From CAVVIG01 sp050249955 (lineage in GTDB: Bacteria > Acidobacteriota > Vicinamibacteria > Vicinamibacterales > CAVVIG01), in contig JBFWPN010000016.1 in assembly GCA_050249955.1 (NCBI GenBank), forward strand, positions 1 to 64,000: a DNA stretch of 64,000 nt, written 5' to 3'. How positions within the stretch are numbered: position 1 is the first letter of the stretch; each line of letters opens with the position of its first letter. Position numbers and translations under genes: made by a program. The notes beneath the pieces are model-generated. The model did not search any database. It saw only the letters and a program-made list of their open reading frames with translations, and was not told the origin of the DNA. Of the stretch, positions 23,762 through 33,902 are shown piece by piece.

Positions 23762-24502
23762 ATGTCTCTCGCGGTTGAGGATCTTGCCGTTGTCGCCGAG
23801 CAGCTGGCCACCAGGTCGCCGGAGGCCATCCTGGAGCTGGCGCTGAAGGAGTATTCGCCGGCGCTCGGCGTCGCGTTCAGCGGTGCCGAGGACGTCGTGC
23901 TGATCGACATGGCGGTGAAGATCGGCAGGCCGTTCAGCGTGTTCTGCCTCGACACCGGCCGCCTGCATCCCGAGACCTACCAGTTCATCGAGAAGGTGCG
24001 GACCCACTACGGCATCGCGATCGACATGGTGATGCCGAGCCCGGATGCGGTGCAGCGGCTGGTCCGCGAGAAGGGGCTGTTCTCGTTCTACCAGGATGGT
24101 CACAGCGAGTGCTGCGGCATCCGCAAGGTGGAGCCGCTGACCCGCGCGCTGGCGCCGCTGGCCGCCTGGGTGACGGGACAACGCAAGGACCAGAGCCCGG
24201 GTACCCGTGCGCAGGTGCCGGTCGTGCAGCTCGATCGGACGTTCAGTACGCCCGAGAAGCCGCTGGTGAAGTTCAACCCGCTCAGCCACTGGACGTCGAA
24301 GCAGGTGTGGGACTACATCGAGATCTACGACGTGCCGTTCAACGCCCTCCACACCAAGGGCTTCATCTCCATCGGCTGCGAGCCCTGCACGCGCCCGACG
24401 ACGCCGAACCAGCACGAGCGGGCGGGCCGCTGGTGGTGGGAGGAGGCCACGAAGAAGGAGTGCGGGCTGCACATCGGGGCCAACGCGCCCGACCCGGCCT
24501 GA
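23762..24502 (+). CDS. cysH: Adenylylsulfate (APS/PAPS) reductase, 246 aa
   Basis: PP-loop reductase of assimilatory sulfate reduction: VAFSGAEDVVLIDMA, FCLDTGRLHPETY, and two cysteine pairs (SECCGIRK near 116 and GCEPCTRP near 205), which bind a [4Fe-4S] cluster and favour APS as substrate. The active-site cysteine is in the C-terminal ECGLHIG. It makes sulfite from activated sulfate with thioredoxin as donor. ATG 23762 is the start at the family N-terminus; the ORF is open far upstream. No other sulfate-assimilation gene is in the window. Confidence 0.92.
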   Translation: MSLAVEDLAVVAEQLATRSPEAILELALKEYSPALGVAFSGAEDVVLIDMAVKIGRPFSVFCLDTGRLHPETYQFIEKVRTHYGIAIDMVMPSPDAVQRLVREKGLFSFYQDGHSECCGIRKVEPLTRALAPLAAWVTGQRKDQSPGTRAQVPVVQLDRTFSTPEKPLVKFNPLSHWTSKQVWDYIEIYDVPFNALHTKGFISIGCEPCTRPTTPNQHERAGRWWWEEATKKECGLHIGANAPDPA

Positions 24503-24655
24503 TCACCAACCGCGTCGGAGGGTGCCCAGAAACGGCACACGGCCGAGCCAGGCTGCGGCGGTTCCCGATCCCCTGATTCCCCGTCCAAACGGGCGTGCGG
24601 CCTCGACTTGCCGCCCCTGCGGGCGTGACGGTCCGCGGCTTGCCACACCGCAGGT

Positions 24656-27457
24656 GTGGAGTGGCGTGTCGAGCAGGCGGTGAGGGCTGCCGCGGTCACG
24701 GCGGTGTGCGCGGCCGCCCTCCGCGTCCTCGGACTCGACCCGTGGGTCGGGGTCGTCGATCCCGCCGCCTATGTCACGGTGCTCGCCTTCATCGGCGTGG
24801 CCACGCTGATCGACCCTCCCGACGCCGCACCTGCGCGTTCGCGTACCGTCCGCATCCCCTTCCTGGCCCAGATCGCCGCGCTGGTGCACCTTGGTGCGCC
24901 TGCCATGGTGGCGGTGGGCCTCGTGGGCACGATCGCCCGTGTGCGTGGACTGCCGAGGACGTTCGCCGGCGTCGTGAGGACGGTGGTGGACCTGGGCACC
25001 GCGGCGGCTGCAGCGGGCCTTGCGGGATTCGTGTACGACGCCGTGGTCCACAGCCCGCTGCTGCAGGCGTGGCCCGCGCGGGCGGTGCCGATGACTGCCG
25101 TCGTCCTGGTGTGGTGCGCGGTCCATGGGCTGGTGGCGGACGTGCTTGCGCCGAAAGTGCTGCGCGACACGCAGGTCCGGGGCTGGACGCTGTACAGCCT
25201 GGGCGGCGTGCCGAGCCACCTGGTGGGGGCGGCAATTGCCGTCGGACTGCTGGCGGTGGTCGACGCGCACGCCTGGGGGCTGCTCATCGCGCTGATGGTG
25301 CCGCTCTACTTCCTTGCCGACGCGTTCGTCGAGCAGTGCGAGGAGCAGGATCAGCGGGATCGGGTCGACCTCCTGTCCAGCACCTGTGGCGTGTGCCGCG
25401 TCAACCGCATGGGCTTCGTGAGCCGATGGAACGAGGCGCTGTCGGACCTCACCGGCTGTCCACCCGCGCGCGCGCTCGGCCGGACGTTGAATGTGGGCGT
25501 GCCTGCCATTGCGGGTACGGCAATCCCTCGCGTGGTGCAGGAGGCCATTGCGATCGGCGCGGTCCGCACGAGCGGCGACGTGGCCTTCCGCGGGCCCGCC
25601 GGATCGCGCATCGTGCACGTGACGGTGATCCCGGATGCCACCGGTGCGCTGCTGCTGTGGACCGATGTCACGGGGCAGGTCGACGCCGAACGTGCCAGCC
25701 GTCGGGTGGTCGAGTCGTTCGCGTTGGTCGGGCTCGGGGCGAACGACGGCCTGTGGATGCTCGACGTCGCGGCCGGCAGCGTCGAGGTGTCCGCCCGCTG
25801 GCGGGAACTGGTCGGCCTGCCCGCCACGGCGGCCTGCATCCCGGCGGTCGACTGGTTCGCGCGGGTGCATGACGAGGACCGGGCCGACCTGGTTCGCACG
25901 CTGGAACCGGGATGCGACGGCCCTGGCGCCTCCCTGACCCACGAACACCGCATACGGCACGAGGACGGGTCGTGGCGGCTGGTCCGGCTGCGCGGTGCAG
26001 CGCAGCGGGACGGGCAGGGGCATGCCACCCGCATCGCCGGGTCGATGACCGACATCACCGAGAGCGCCCTGGCGATGCAGACCGCCAGGGACGCCGGCCA
26101 GCGCGACGTGCTGACCGGGCTGCTCAATCGTGCCGCGTTCAGCGCGCGGCTCGCGGCACGGCTCGGCGACTGCCGGCCGGTGACCGGGACGCGCGTCGGC
26201 GTGCTGCACCTCGACGTCGACCGCTTCAAGGTGGTGAACGACAGCATCGGGCAGGCGGCCGGCGACGGACTCCTGGTTGCGGTCTCACGGCGCCTCGAAT
26301 CCGCGCTGCGCCCCGACGATGTGGTGGGGCGGCTGGGTGGGGACGAGTTCGCGGTGCTCCTCCATCGCGTGTCGGACGAGATGCAGGCCAACGCCGTGGC
26401 CATCCGGCTGCAGGACGCGTTCAAGTCGCCCTTCTCCGCGGCGGGCCGCGACGTGGTGCTCTCGCTGAGCATCGGCATCGCGATCGGCGGGGCGGATGCG
26501 GTTGCCGAGGAGCTGCTGCGTGACGCCGACACGGCCATGCACCATGCGAAGTCGCGAGGCAAGGCGCGCCACGAGCTGTTCGACGACGCCATGCATGCGA
26601 AGACCACCGATCGGCTCTGGCTCGAGAGCGACCTGCGCGACGCGGTGAACAGCTCGGGCTTCGACGTGCACTACCAGCCGATCGTGTCGCTGGGCACGCG
26701 GCGCTGCGTCGGGTTCGAGTCGCTGGTGCGGTGGAACCGGCACGGCAAGGCCGTGTCGCCCGCCGACTTCGTGCCCATGGCCGAGGAGCTCGGGATCATC
26801 GAGCCGCTCGGCGCGTGGGTGCTGCGGCAGGCGTGCAGCCGGTTCACCGATTGGAAGGTGCGGTATCCCGATGCGGGCCTCGAGTTCATCACCGTGAACG
26901 TGTCGGCCAGGCAGCTTGCGCAGCAGGGGTTCGTGCAGCTCGTGGAGCAGGTCGTGCTGCAGAACGGGATGTGCCCGGGCGACCTCCGCCTGGAGGTGAC
27001 CGAGACCGCCCTGATGGACGCGCCGCAGCTCGCCGCACGCGTGCTCTCGGAGCTGCGGGCGTTCGGCGTGAAGATCTACCTGGACGACTTCGGCACCGGC
27101 TACTCGTCGCTGAGCCACCTCCACCGGCTGCCGGTGGACGCGCTGAAGATCGACCGTTCCTTCGTGCGCGGCCTGCTCACGCCCGAGCGGCCTGCCATTG
27201 TCGAGAGCATCCTCGCCCTTGCGCGAACGCTGCAGACCAACGTGGTGGCCGAGGGGATCGAGGACGAGCGGCAGGCGCTCGAACTCGAGCGCCTGGGATG
27301 CCGGCATGCGCAGGGCTACTACTTCTCGCGCCCCGTTCCGGCCGAGGCCGCGGAGGAGCTGCTGGCGACTGGCCGCACGCTCGGGGCGATGCGTGTCCCG
27401 CCGCCGCAGCCCGCGAGGGCGGCGCTGGTCAGGCCGCTGCGGCGCGAGAGCGCCTGA
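24656..27457 (+). CDS. Membrane GGDEF-EAL cyclic-di-GMP protein, 933 aa
   Basis: About six N-terminal membrane segments (residues 10-215) form a sensor region of unknown ligand. Two PAS-like domains (about 235-470) follow, then GGDEF (about 475-640; DVLTGLLNR, RLGGDEFAVLL intact) and EAL (about 655-905; EAL written ESL, NVSARQLAQQ, EVTETALM, LDDFGTGYSSL, KIDRSFV, AEGIE). Both catalytic modules look active, so the net activity cannot be predicted. GTG start at 24656 directly before the first membrane segment. Single gene. Confidence 0.9.
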   Translation: MEWRVEQAVRAAAVTAVCAAALRVLGLDPWVGVVDPAAYVTVLAFIGVATLIDPPDAAPARSRTVRIPFLAQIAALVHLGAPAMVAVGLVGTIARVRGLPRTFAGVVRTVVDLGTAAAAAGLAGFVYDAVVHSPLLQAWPARAVPMTAVVLVWCAVHGLVADVLAPKVLRDTQVRGWTLYSLGGVPSHLVGAAIAVGLLAVVDAHAWGLLIALMVPLYFLADAFVEQCEEQDQRDRVDLLSSTCGVCRVNRMGFVSRWNEALSDLTGCPPARALGRTLNVGVPAIAGTAIPRVVQEAIAIGAVRTSGDVAFRGPAGSRIVHVTVIPDATGALLLWTDVTGQVDAERASRRVVESFALVGLGANDGLWMLDVAAGSVEVSARWRELVGLPATAACIPAVDWFARVHDEDRADLVRTLEPGCDGPGASLTHEHRIRHEDGSWRLVRLRGAAQRDGQGHATRIAGSMTDITESALAMQTARDAGQRDVLTGLLNRAAFSARLAARLGDCRPVTGTRVGVLHLDVDRFKVVNDSIGQAAGDGLLVAVSRRLESALRPDDVVGRLGGDEFAVLLHRVSDEMQANAVAIRLQDAFKSPFSAAGRDVVLSLSIGIAIGGADAVAEELLRDADTAMHHAKSRGKARHELFDDAMHAKTTDRLWLESDLRDAVNSSGFDVHYQPIVSLGTRRCVGFESLVRWNRHGKAVSPADFVPMAEELGIIEPLGAWVLRQACSRFTDWKVRYPDAGLEFITVNVSARQLAQQGFVQLVEQVVLQNGMCPGDLRLEVTETALMDAPQLAARVLSELRAFGVKIYLDDFGTGYSSLSHLHRLPVDALKIDRSFVRGLLTPERPAIVESILALARTLQTNVVAEGIEDERQALELERLGCRHAQGYYFSRPVPAEAAEELLATGRTLGAMRVPPPQPARAALVRPLRRESA

Positions 27458-27494
27458 GGCCGCGCGGGCGCACCGGCCGGCATACACTGGGGGC

Positions 27495-29135
27495 ATGACC
27501 GCTGCCTACCAGGAGATCGTGTCGCAGCTGCGCACCGCGTTCCCGGCTCCCGTCTCGGACCGGGTGCACGATGCCTACTTCGTCTTCTCCTTCCTGCGCG
27601 CGCTGGACCAGGTGGATGCACTCAAGTCTGCGGCGCCGATGCTCGGCAGCCCGGTCACGCTCGACTACGACGCGGCCCGCCTGAAGCGGGTGGCGGACGA
27701 CCCGACCACGCTCGAGACCGTGACCGCCGAACTGGTGCAGTACCTCTCGGGCATGTTCATCTGGGGACACCCGCGCGCCCAGATCAACGTGGTGCCGTCG
27801 CCCACCATCCCGAGCATCATCGGCGGCCTGCTCCCCTCGATCTACAACCCGAACCTCGTCAGCGAGGAATCGTCGCGCCAGGTCTCGCTGGCCGAGGTCG
27901 AGGCGCTGTCGATGACCGCGGCGCTCGTCGGCTACGACCCGGCGACGGCCGACGGCGTCTTCACGTTCGGCGGCACCGGCACCCTGCTCTACGGCGCCAA
28001 GATCGGGCTCGAGAAGGCGATGCCCGACGTCCGTCGGCAGGGCATCCGCACGCCGGCGGTGCTGGTCTGCTCCGACCGGGCGCACTACGCCTGCATCACG
28101 GTGGCGAACTGGCTCGGGATCGGCGAGGAGAACGTCATCGCCATTCCCACGACCGACGACAACCAGATGGTGGTGGCGGAGCTCGGGCCGCGGCTGCGCG
28201 CCCTGGTGCGCGACGGTCGTCGCATCGCGTGCATCGTGGCCACCATGGGTACGACCGACGCCTTCGGGCTCGACGACCTGGCCGGCATCGTGCGGACGCG
28301 CGACGAGGTCGTGCGCGACGGCGGGCTCGACTACGTGCCGCACGTGCATGCCGACGCCGTGATCGGCTGGGCCTGGAGCGTGTTCAACGACTACGACTTC
28401 GAGGCCAACCCGCTGGCGTTCCGCAACCGGACCGTCCGCGCGCTGGCCGGCACGTCGCGACGCATCCGCCACCTCGGCCTGGCCGACTCGATCGGCATCG
28501 ACTATCACAAGACCGGGTTCGCGCCCTACATCTCCAGCTCGGTCCTGCTGAAGGACGGGCACGACTTCTCGCACCTCACGAGGCGGGAGGAAGAGACGCC
28601 GTACATCTTCCAGTCCGGTACGCGCCATCCGGGCAAGTACACGCTCGAGACCACGCGCGCCGGAAGCGGACCACTGGCGGCCATCGCGAACCTCCGGCTG
28701 TTCGGGCGCCGCGGCCTGCAGGCGCTGCTCGGCCACCTCGTGTCCATGGCGGAGGAACTGCGCGAGCACCTCGAGGCGCACTCGGCCACCACGGTGATGA
28801 ACGGCGACAACTTCGGGCCGGTCACGCTCTTCCGCGTCTACCCGGAGGGCGTCGACACCTTCAGCATGCCGGGGCAGGAACGCACCGATCCCGCGTGCCG
28901 CGACGCGCTCCTCCGGCACAACGAGTACAACCGGCGCATCTTCGAGCTGATTCAGGCAGACGCGCTCGAGGGGCGCGGCGTGGTGATCTCGCTGACCGAC
29001 TGCTACCGCACCACCGACTACGGCGAGCCGATCAACGCGCTGAAGTCCTACATCCTCAGCCCGTTCTCGGACGACCAGCACGTGGACGCCGTGCTGGAGT
29101 CGATCTGGAAAGCACGGGCGAGCCTCAAGGTCTAG
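27495..29135 (+). CDS. PLP-dependent group II decarboxylase, 546 aa
   Basis: Fold-type I PLP enzyme: FTFGGTGTLLYGAKIGLEKA, HVHADAVIGWAW and the PLP lysine in IDYHKTGFAPY (about 338). It resembles large decarboxylases of aromatic or acidic amino acids (AADC/GAD/HDC group II), which generate amines. ATG 27495 is the first in-frame ATG after the preceding gene and has GGGGG before it. The stop (29133-29135) overlaps the stop of the convergent TPR gene. Substrate not predictable. Confidence 0.85.
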   Translation: MTAAYQEIVSQLRTAFPAPVSDRVHDAYFVFSFLRALDQVDALKSAAPMLGSPVTLDYDAARLKRVADDPTTLETVTAELVQYLSGMFIWGHPRAQINVVPSPTIPSIIGGLLPSIYNPNLVSEESSRQVSLAEVEALSMTAALVGYDPATADGVFTFGGTGTLLYGAKIGLEKAMPDVRRQGIRTPAVLVCSDRAHYACITVANWLGIGEENVIAIPTTDDNQMVVAELGPRLRALVRDGRRIACIVATMGTTDAFGLDDLAGIVRTRDEVVRDGGLDYVPHVHADAVIGWAWSVFNDYDFEANPLAFRNRTVRALAGTSRRIRHLGLADSIGIDYHKTGFAPYISSSVLLKDGHDFSHLTRREEETPYIFQSGTRHPGKYTLETTRAGSGPLAAIANLRLFGRRGLQALLGHLVSMAEELREHLEAHSATTVMNGDNFGPVTLFRVYPEGVDTFSMPGQERTDPACRDALLRHNEYNRRIFELIQADALEGRGVVISLTDCYRTTDYGEPINALKSYILSPFSDDQHVDAVLESIWKARASLKV

Positions 29136-29971
29136 CTTCCCGAAGGGCACGCCGCGGCCTGCGCGGCGGCGATCTCCGGCTTCTGCTGCCGCACCTGCTC
29201 CATGTCGGTCCGTCCCGTGGCGTCGCCGCTGAGCGCCTTGGCCGCGCCACGGCAGTACACGAGCGCGAGCTGGCCCGGGTCTTCCTGCAGCAGGATGTCC
29301 CAGTCCTGAATCGCCAGCGCGTACTGCTTCAGCCGGAAGAGCGAGAAGGCGCGGGCTGCGCGGGTCACGCGCGACCGGGGTTCGCGCGTCAGGATGCGGT
29401 TGAAGTCCTGGATCGCCCGACGGTCGTCGCCGGCCGCCGCCACGACCATCGCGCGAGACAGGCGTGCCTGCAGGTCGCCCGGCGCGGTGTCGAGCACCTT
29501 GCTGAAGTCTTCCACCGCGCGCCCGGCCTGGCCCAGGTCCGCGTAGATCCCGCCGCGCACCTTGTAGAGCGTCGCGTCCCCTGGAGCGGCGGCCACGGCG
29601 CGCGTCAGGTCGGCCAGCGCCTCCTGCGACCGGGCGTGCCGATGCAGGATCACCGCACGGGTGCGGAGCGTCACCACATTGGCGCGGTCGAGATCCAGTG
29701 CCGCCTGGAAGTCCCGGAGCGCGTCCTCCAGGTGGTCGAGCAGTTCGTGGGCGATGCCGCGGTTGACGTATGCCCTGATGCGCGCGTCGGTGGCCAGTCC
29801 GCCCTGTCCCAGCTGCTGGGTGCAGGCTGTCACCCGCGCCTGCGGGTCGCCGCTCGCGCAGCTGTCCACCTGGGCTCGCGGGAACTGCCCCCCCGCGGCC
29901 ATCGTCGTGCCGGGCGCGATCGCGAACGTCACCAGGAGGGACGCCGCGCGGGTCTTCAGGCCGGTCTTCAT
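29132..29971 (-). CDS. Secreted TPR protein, 279 aa
   Basis: Signal peptide (MKTGLKTRAASLLVTFAIAPGTTMAA), then about six TPR-type helical pairs from residue 55 to 260 (AYVNRGIAHELLDHLEDALRD, TLYKVRGGIYADLGQAGRAVED and similar). One Cys pair (CASGD, TACTQQ) may form a disulfide. Probably a periplasmic scaffold for protein complexes. The ATG at 29971 is preferred to the one 13 codons upstream because it starts the signal peptide. Confidence 0.75.
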   Translation of the reverse strand: MKTGLKTRAASLLVTFAIAPGTTMAAGGQFPRAQVDSCASGDPQARVTACTQQLGQGGLATDARIRAYVNRGIAHELLDHLEDALRDFQAALDLDRANVVTLRTRAVILHRHARSQEALADLTRAVAAAPGDATLYKVRGGIYADLGQAGRAVEDFSKVLDTAPGDLQARLSRAMVVAAAGDDRRAIQDFNRILTREPRSRVTRAARAFSLFRLKQYALAIQDWDILLQEDPGQLALVYCRGAAKALSGDATGRTDMEQVRQQKPEIAAAQAAACPSGS

Positions 29972-30036
29972 GGTCCTGCCAGCATACGACGCCCGGCCGC
30001 CGATCCGCACGGGCGCCCGGTGTATGCTTCGCCCGC

Positions 30037-32343
30037 ATGTCGTACCGGCGGTCCGTCATTGCGAGGGTTGCAGGATTGCTGTCGATGGTGGCGGCACTCT
30101 GCCATCCGGCCCCGGCCCGCGCACAGGCGCCCGCGCGGGGCCGCACGGCCCGCGCCACGGCGGACAACCCGCCCGCACCCGTGCCGCCTGAGGTGATCCG
30201 GCGCGAGGGCGGTCGGGCGACCGTACGCGCGGTGCGGATCACCGAGCCCCTGCGGGTGGACGGGAGGCTGGACGAGGCGGTCTACCAGACGGTGCCGGCC
30301 ATCACCGACTTCATCCAGAACGTGCCGACCGAAGGAGCGCTGGCCACCGAGCGGACCGACGCCTGGATCCTCTACGACGACACCAACATCTACATCGTCG
30401 GGCGGTGCTGGGACAGTGCGCCCGCGTCACGGTGGGTGGCCAACGAACTGCGGCGCGACACCAACCAGCTCCGGCAGAACGATCATTTCGGCGCCCTGCT
30501 CGACACCTTCCACGACCGGCGCAACGGATTCTTCTTCTACGTGAACCCGCTGGGGGCCCGCGCAGATACGGCGGTGACCGACGAAGGGAACAACAACTCG
30601 GACTGGAACCCGGTGTGGGAAGCGCGTACGGGCCGGTTCGAGGGAGGCTGGACCGCCGAACTCTCGATTCCCTTCAAGTCGCTCCGCTACGTGTCGGGCG
30701 TGGACCATGTCTGGGGCGTGCAGTTGCGCAGGTCGATCCGGCGCAAGAACGAGTGGACCCACCTCACGGCGCTCCCGGCGGCCGACGGTGGTCCGACGGC
30801 GCTGACGCGCGTGTCCGCCGCCGCCACACTGGTGGGGCTGGACCTGCCGGCTGCGGGCAAGAACCTGGAGATCAAGCCCTACGGCATCGCGAGCCTCACG
30901 TCGGATCGGCTGCGCACGCCGCCGCTCGCGCACGACCCGGACGGGAGTGCGGGCATCGACGTGAAGTACGGCGTCACCGCGAACCTCACCGCCGACGTCA
31001 CCGTGAATACCGACTTCGCCCAGGTGGAGGCGGACGAACAGCAGGTGAACCTGACACGGTTCAGCCTGGTGCTGCCCGAGAAGCGCGAGTTCTTCCTCGA
31101 AGGACGCGGCGTGTTCGACTTCGCGCGGTGGGCCGGCAGTGGCAATGCCACCACCTCCACCACACCGTCGCTCTTCTACAGCCGCCGCATCGGCCTCAAC
31201 GCCGGGCGCATCGTCCCGATCCGCGTCGGGACGCGGCTGACCGGCAAGGCGGGGCGGGTGGGCATTGGCGTGATGAACATCCAGGCGGGCGACGAAGCGG
31301 CGTCGGGGACACCAGCCACCAACTTCACGGTGGTGCGGGTGAAGCGCGACATCCTGCGGCGCAGCTCCGTCGGCGCGATCTTCACGAACCGATCGCGATC
31401 CGCGCTCGGCACCGGTGACAACCAGGCGGCCGGCGTCGATGCCTCGGTCAACCTCTACACGAACATCAGCCTCAACGCGTACTACGCCCGGACGGCGACC
31501 GACAGCCTGCGTGGCGACTCGTCGAGTTACCAGGGGCGCTTCGAGTATGCCGGTGACCGCTACGGGGCCCGCGCGGAGTACCTCGTGGTGGGTGACAACT
31601 TCAACCCGGAGGTCGGCTTCGTGCGGCGCGACAACTTCGCGCGCACGTTCGGGGCGCTGCGCTTCAGCCCGCGGCCGACGCGGGTGAAGCGCGTGCGCAA
31701 GTTCACCTACGAGGCGAGCCTGGAATACCTCGAGAACGGGAGCGGCGCCCTCGAGACACGGAACCAGAACGGCCGGTTCAACATCGAGTTCCAGAACAGC
31801 GACCAGCTCACGGTCAGTGCGACGAACGAGTTCGAGCTGCTCGTGCGGCCATTTGCCATCGCCAGGGGCGTGACCATCCCGACCGGCCGTTATGGCTTCT
31901 CCGACCTGCTGCTGTCGTACGTCCTGGGGCAGCAGCGCCGCATCTCGGGACAGGTGTCGCTGCAGAAGGGCACCTTCTACGACGGCCGGATCACCGCGTA
32001 CGGGTACAGCGGCGCGCGCGTGTCGGTGACCACGCGCCTGTCGGTGGAGCCATCGATGTCGATCAACCGCGTGGACCTGCCGCAAGGCCACTTCACCAAC
32101 ACCGTCGTGCGGGCGCGATCGGACTATGGCTTCTCGCCGCGCATGTTCGCCAGCACCCTCCTCCAGTTCAGTTCGTCCGACCGGACCTTCAGCAGCAACC
32201 TGCGCTTCCGCTGGGAGTACAGCCCGGGCAGTGAGCTGTTCGTGGTGTACACCGACGAGCGCGACACCGTGCGGGCCGCGCCCGTGCCCCTGCTCAGGAA
32301 CCGGGCGTTCGTGGTGAAAGTGAACCGGCTCCTGCGCTTCTGA
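30037..32343 (+). CDS. DUF5916/CBM9-like outer-membrane protein, 768 aa
   Basis: Signal peptide (about 1-30), a CBM9-like beta-sandwich (about 62-250; LRVDGRLDEAVYQTVPAITDF, DDTNIYIVGRCWDS) and the long DUF5916 beta-barrel region (about 260-768; NTDFAQVEADEQQVNLTRFS, LPEKREFFLEGRGVFDF). It ends with Phe, as outer-membrane barrels do. Such proteins are numerous in acidobacteria and may handle carbohydrates, but the substrate is unknown. Single gene; 277 bases without a gene follow. Confidence 0.85.
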   Translation: MSYRRSVIARVAGLLSMVAALCHPAPARAQAPARGRTARATADNPPAPVPPEVIRREGGRATVRAVRITEPLRVDGRLDEAVYQTVPAITDFIQNVPTEGALATERTDAWILYDDTNIYIVGRCWDSAPASRWVANELRRDTNQLRQNDHFGALLDTFHDRRNGFFFYVNPLGARADTAVTDEGNNNSDWNPVWEARTGRFEGGWTAELSIPFKSLRYVSGVDHVWGVQLRRSIRRKNEWTHLTALPAADGGPTALTRVSAAATLVGLDLPAAGKNLEIKPYGIASLTSDRLRTPPLAHDPDGSAGIDVKYGVTANLTADVTVNTDFAQVEADEQQVNLTRFSLVLPEKREFFLEGRGVFDFARWAGSGNATTSTTPSLFYSRRIGLNAGRIVPIRVGTRLTGKAGRVGIGVMNIQAGDEAASGTPATNFTVVRVKRDILRRSSVGAIFTNRSRSALGTGDNQAAGVDASVNLYTNISLNAYYARTATDSLRGDSSSYQGRFEYAGDRYGARAEYLVVGDNFNPEVGFVRRDNFARTFGALRFSPRPTRVKRVRKFTYEASLEYLENGSGALETRNQNGRFNIEFQNSDQLTVSATNEFELLVRPFAIARGVTIPTGRYGFSDLLLSYVLGQQRRISGQVSLQKGTFYDGRITAYGYSGARVSVTTRLSVEPSMSINRVDLPQGHFTNTVVRARSDYGFSPRMFASTLLQFSSSDRTFSSNLRFRWEYSPGSELFVVYTDERDTVRAAPVPLLRNRAFVVKVNRLLRF

Positions 32344-32518
32344 TTGCTACGCCAGGAACGCCGTCGCGGGCCGACGGGAAACCGTCGATGGTGCCGGGCC
32401 CTGCCGCAATCCCGCAACGTGACCGCACCCGGGCACCAGAATCGGATGCCAATCCTCCGGTTCCTGAAGCCCAACCGTGGGCACGGAGGTTGAAGTCACC
32501 AGCATGAGTCCGTGTCGC

Positions 32519-32539
32519 GGCTTCGGAAATCCGGAAGCC
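32519..32539. promoter_or_regulatory. Imperfect palindrome upstream of the Rrf2 gene
   Basis: GGCTTCGGA and TCCGGAAGCC form an inverted repeat 82 bp before the Rrf2 start. Rrf2 proteins often bind such sites in their own promoter, so autoregulation is possible. Otherwise 32344-32620 shows nothing recognisable. Confidence 0.3.
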
Positions 32540-32620
32540 GGGCGTGTCTGCGGCGGAAACGCCGACGCGACAGCCCGGCCTCGTGTCCGGATATGGCCGG
32601 CGGACCATGTGGAGGCTCCC

Positions 32621-33076
32621 ATGCTGAGCCGGGCAGCTGACTATGCAGTGCGTGCGGTGGTGTATCTCGCGGGGCTCGAGCCCGGCCTCCGGGTGGCGCA
32701 GCACGAGATCGCGCGGGCCATCGATGCGCCGAATACCTTCGCGGGCAAGGTACTCCAGCGGCTCGTGGCCTCAGGCCTCGTCGACTCGAGGCGGGGGAAG
32801 GGCGGCGGCTTCTGCCTGACGGAGCGCGGGCGGACCGGGTCGATGTACGACGTGGTGGTGGCGGTCGACGGTCATCCCGCGCTGAACGACTGCCTGTCGG
32901 CGTCGGGCCGCTGCGCGCGGGCGCCGTTCTGCGCTGCCCACCGGGTGTGGGGGATCGCGCAGTCGCAGGTGGTGGGGATCCTGAAGGCGGCCCGCATCGA
33001 GGCGCTGGCCGAGGAAACGGTGCGGCTCGGAGGGTGCCGGCCACCCGAGCGCCCGGTGGATCAGGCTGGTGCCTGA
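32621..33076 (+). CDS. Rrf2-family iron-sulfur regulator, 151 aa
   Basis: Winged-helix protein starting MLSRAADYAVRAVVYLAGLE, with VLQRLVASGLVDSRRGKGGGF as wing and recognition region, and three cysteines (CLSASGRCARAPFC, spacing C-x6-C-x5-C) as in IscR/NsrR-type [Fe-S] sensors. It should control genes in response to iron-sulfur status, nitric oxide or redox state. GGAGG lies 6 bases before the ATG; earlier in-frame codons are not used. The targets are unknown; the neighbour to the right is on the other strand. Confidence 0.88.
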   Translation: MLSRAADYAVRAVVYLAGLEPGLRVAQHEIARAIDAPNTFAGKVLQRLVASGLVDSRRGKGGGFCLTERGRTGSMYDVVVAVDGHPALNDCLSASGRCARAPFCAAHRVWGIAQSQVVGILKAARIEALAEETVRLGGCRPPERPVDQAGA

Positions 33077-33079
33077 CGC

Positions 33080-33874
33080 CTATTTCAGGGTGGCCTTCTC
33101 CAGGATCACGTCATACGCGTAGCCGGCACCGAAGTCCTTGTTGGTGCCGACGATCCCGGTGAACGTGACGACATCGCCGACCTTCACATCCGCGTCGGTG
33201 GTGACGGTCAGGTCGTTGGTCTTCGCGTCAGCCGACCCCGAGCCGTCCTGCAGGTGCAGCCAGTTCCGGTCCATGATGCCGCCGTTGAATTTCACGACGG
33301 TGCCGCGGACGGTCGCCGGCTTTCCCGAGAGCGTCATCTTCTTCGCGATCACGTCTGCCACGGAGAGGCCACCGGCCGGCGGCTCGGTCTTCGCCACGGT
33401 CGGCGCCGCCGACGGTCCGCTGCTGCCGTGGCCGGACATCAGGGCCGGCGCGTCCGGCCTGTTCGATGCCGTCGTGAGCGGCTGGCCGTTGCGTGCGACC
33501 TCCTGGACGAAGTAGAGCATCGGGAAGGTGCGCTTGAGGGTCTTGCTCTCGAAGCCCGCCATCGGCATGTCGAGCGCCACCGAGACCGTCTCGCCCTGCC
33601 TGGCGTCGAATTGCGGTGCCGCCACCCACACGTCCTCGCGGCCGCTCGCCTGCAGGCGGGCGTAGGTGTACCCGCCCGAATCCATCGTTTCGGCGATGGT
33701 GCCCGTGAAGACGTTTCCAGCCTGGGGTGTTGCCTGGGCAGTGGGCTGCGCCACGGCCTCGGCTGTCGCCGGAGCCTGGGTTCCGGCCGGGTCGGGCCTG
33801 GCGGGCGTGGGTGAACAGGCCGACAGGCCAAGGCCGGCGGCCAGGAGCAGTGCGGGAGCCGATGACGTGCGCAT
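33080..33874 (-). CDS. OB-fold lipoprotein, 264 aa
   Basis: Lipoprotein signal (LAAGLGLSAC, Cys20), a Pro/Ala/Gln-rich linker to about 52, a first domain with TGTIAETMDSGGYTYARLQ and WVAAPQF (NrfJ-like), and a second OB-fold (about 168-264; LSGKPATVRGTVVKFNGGIMDRNWLHLQDGSG). Lipid-anchored and probably periplasm-facing; related proteins are associated with respiratory or nucleic-acid-like OB-fold functions without a settled role. Confidence 0.7.
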   Translation of the reverse strand: MRTSSAPALLLAAGLGLSACSPTPARPDPAGTQAPATAEAVAQPTAQATPQAGNVFTGTIAETMDSGGYTYARLQASGREDVWVAAPQFDARQGETVSVALDMPMAGFESKTLKRTFPMLYFVQEVARNGQPLTTASNRPDAPALMSGHGSSGPSAAPTVAKTEPPAGGLSVADVIAKKMTLSGKPATVRGTVVKFNGGIMDRNWLHLQDGSGSADAKTNDLTVTTDADVKVGDVVTFTGIVGTNKDFGAGYAYDVILEKATLK

Positions 33875-33902
33875 GCAGAGATTGTAGGCCGGCGACCCGT
33901 CG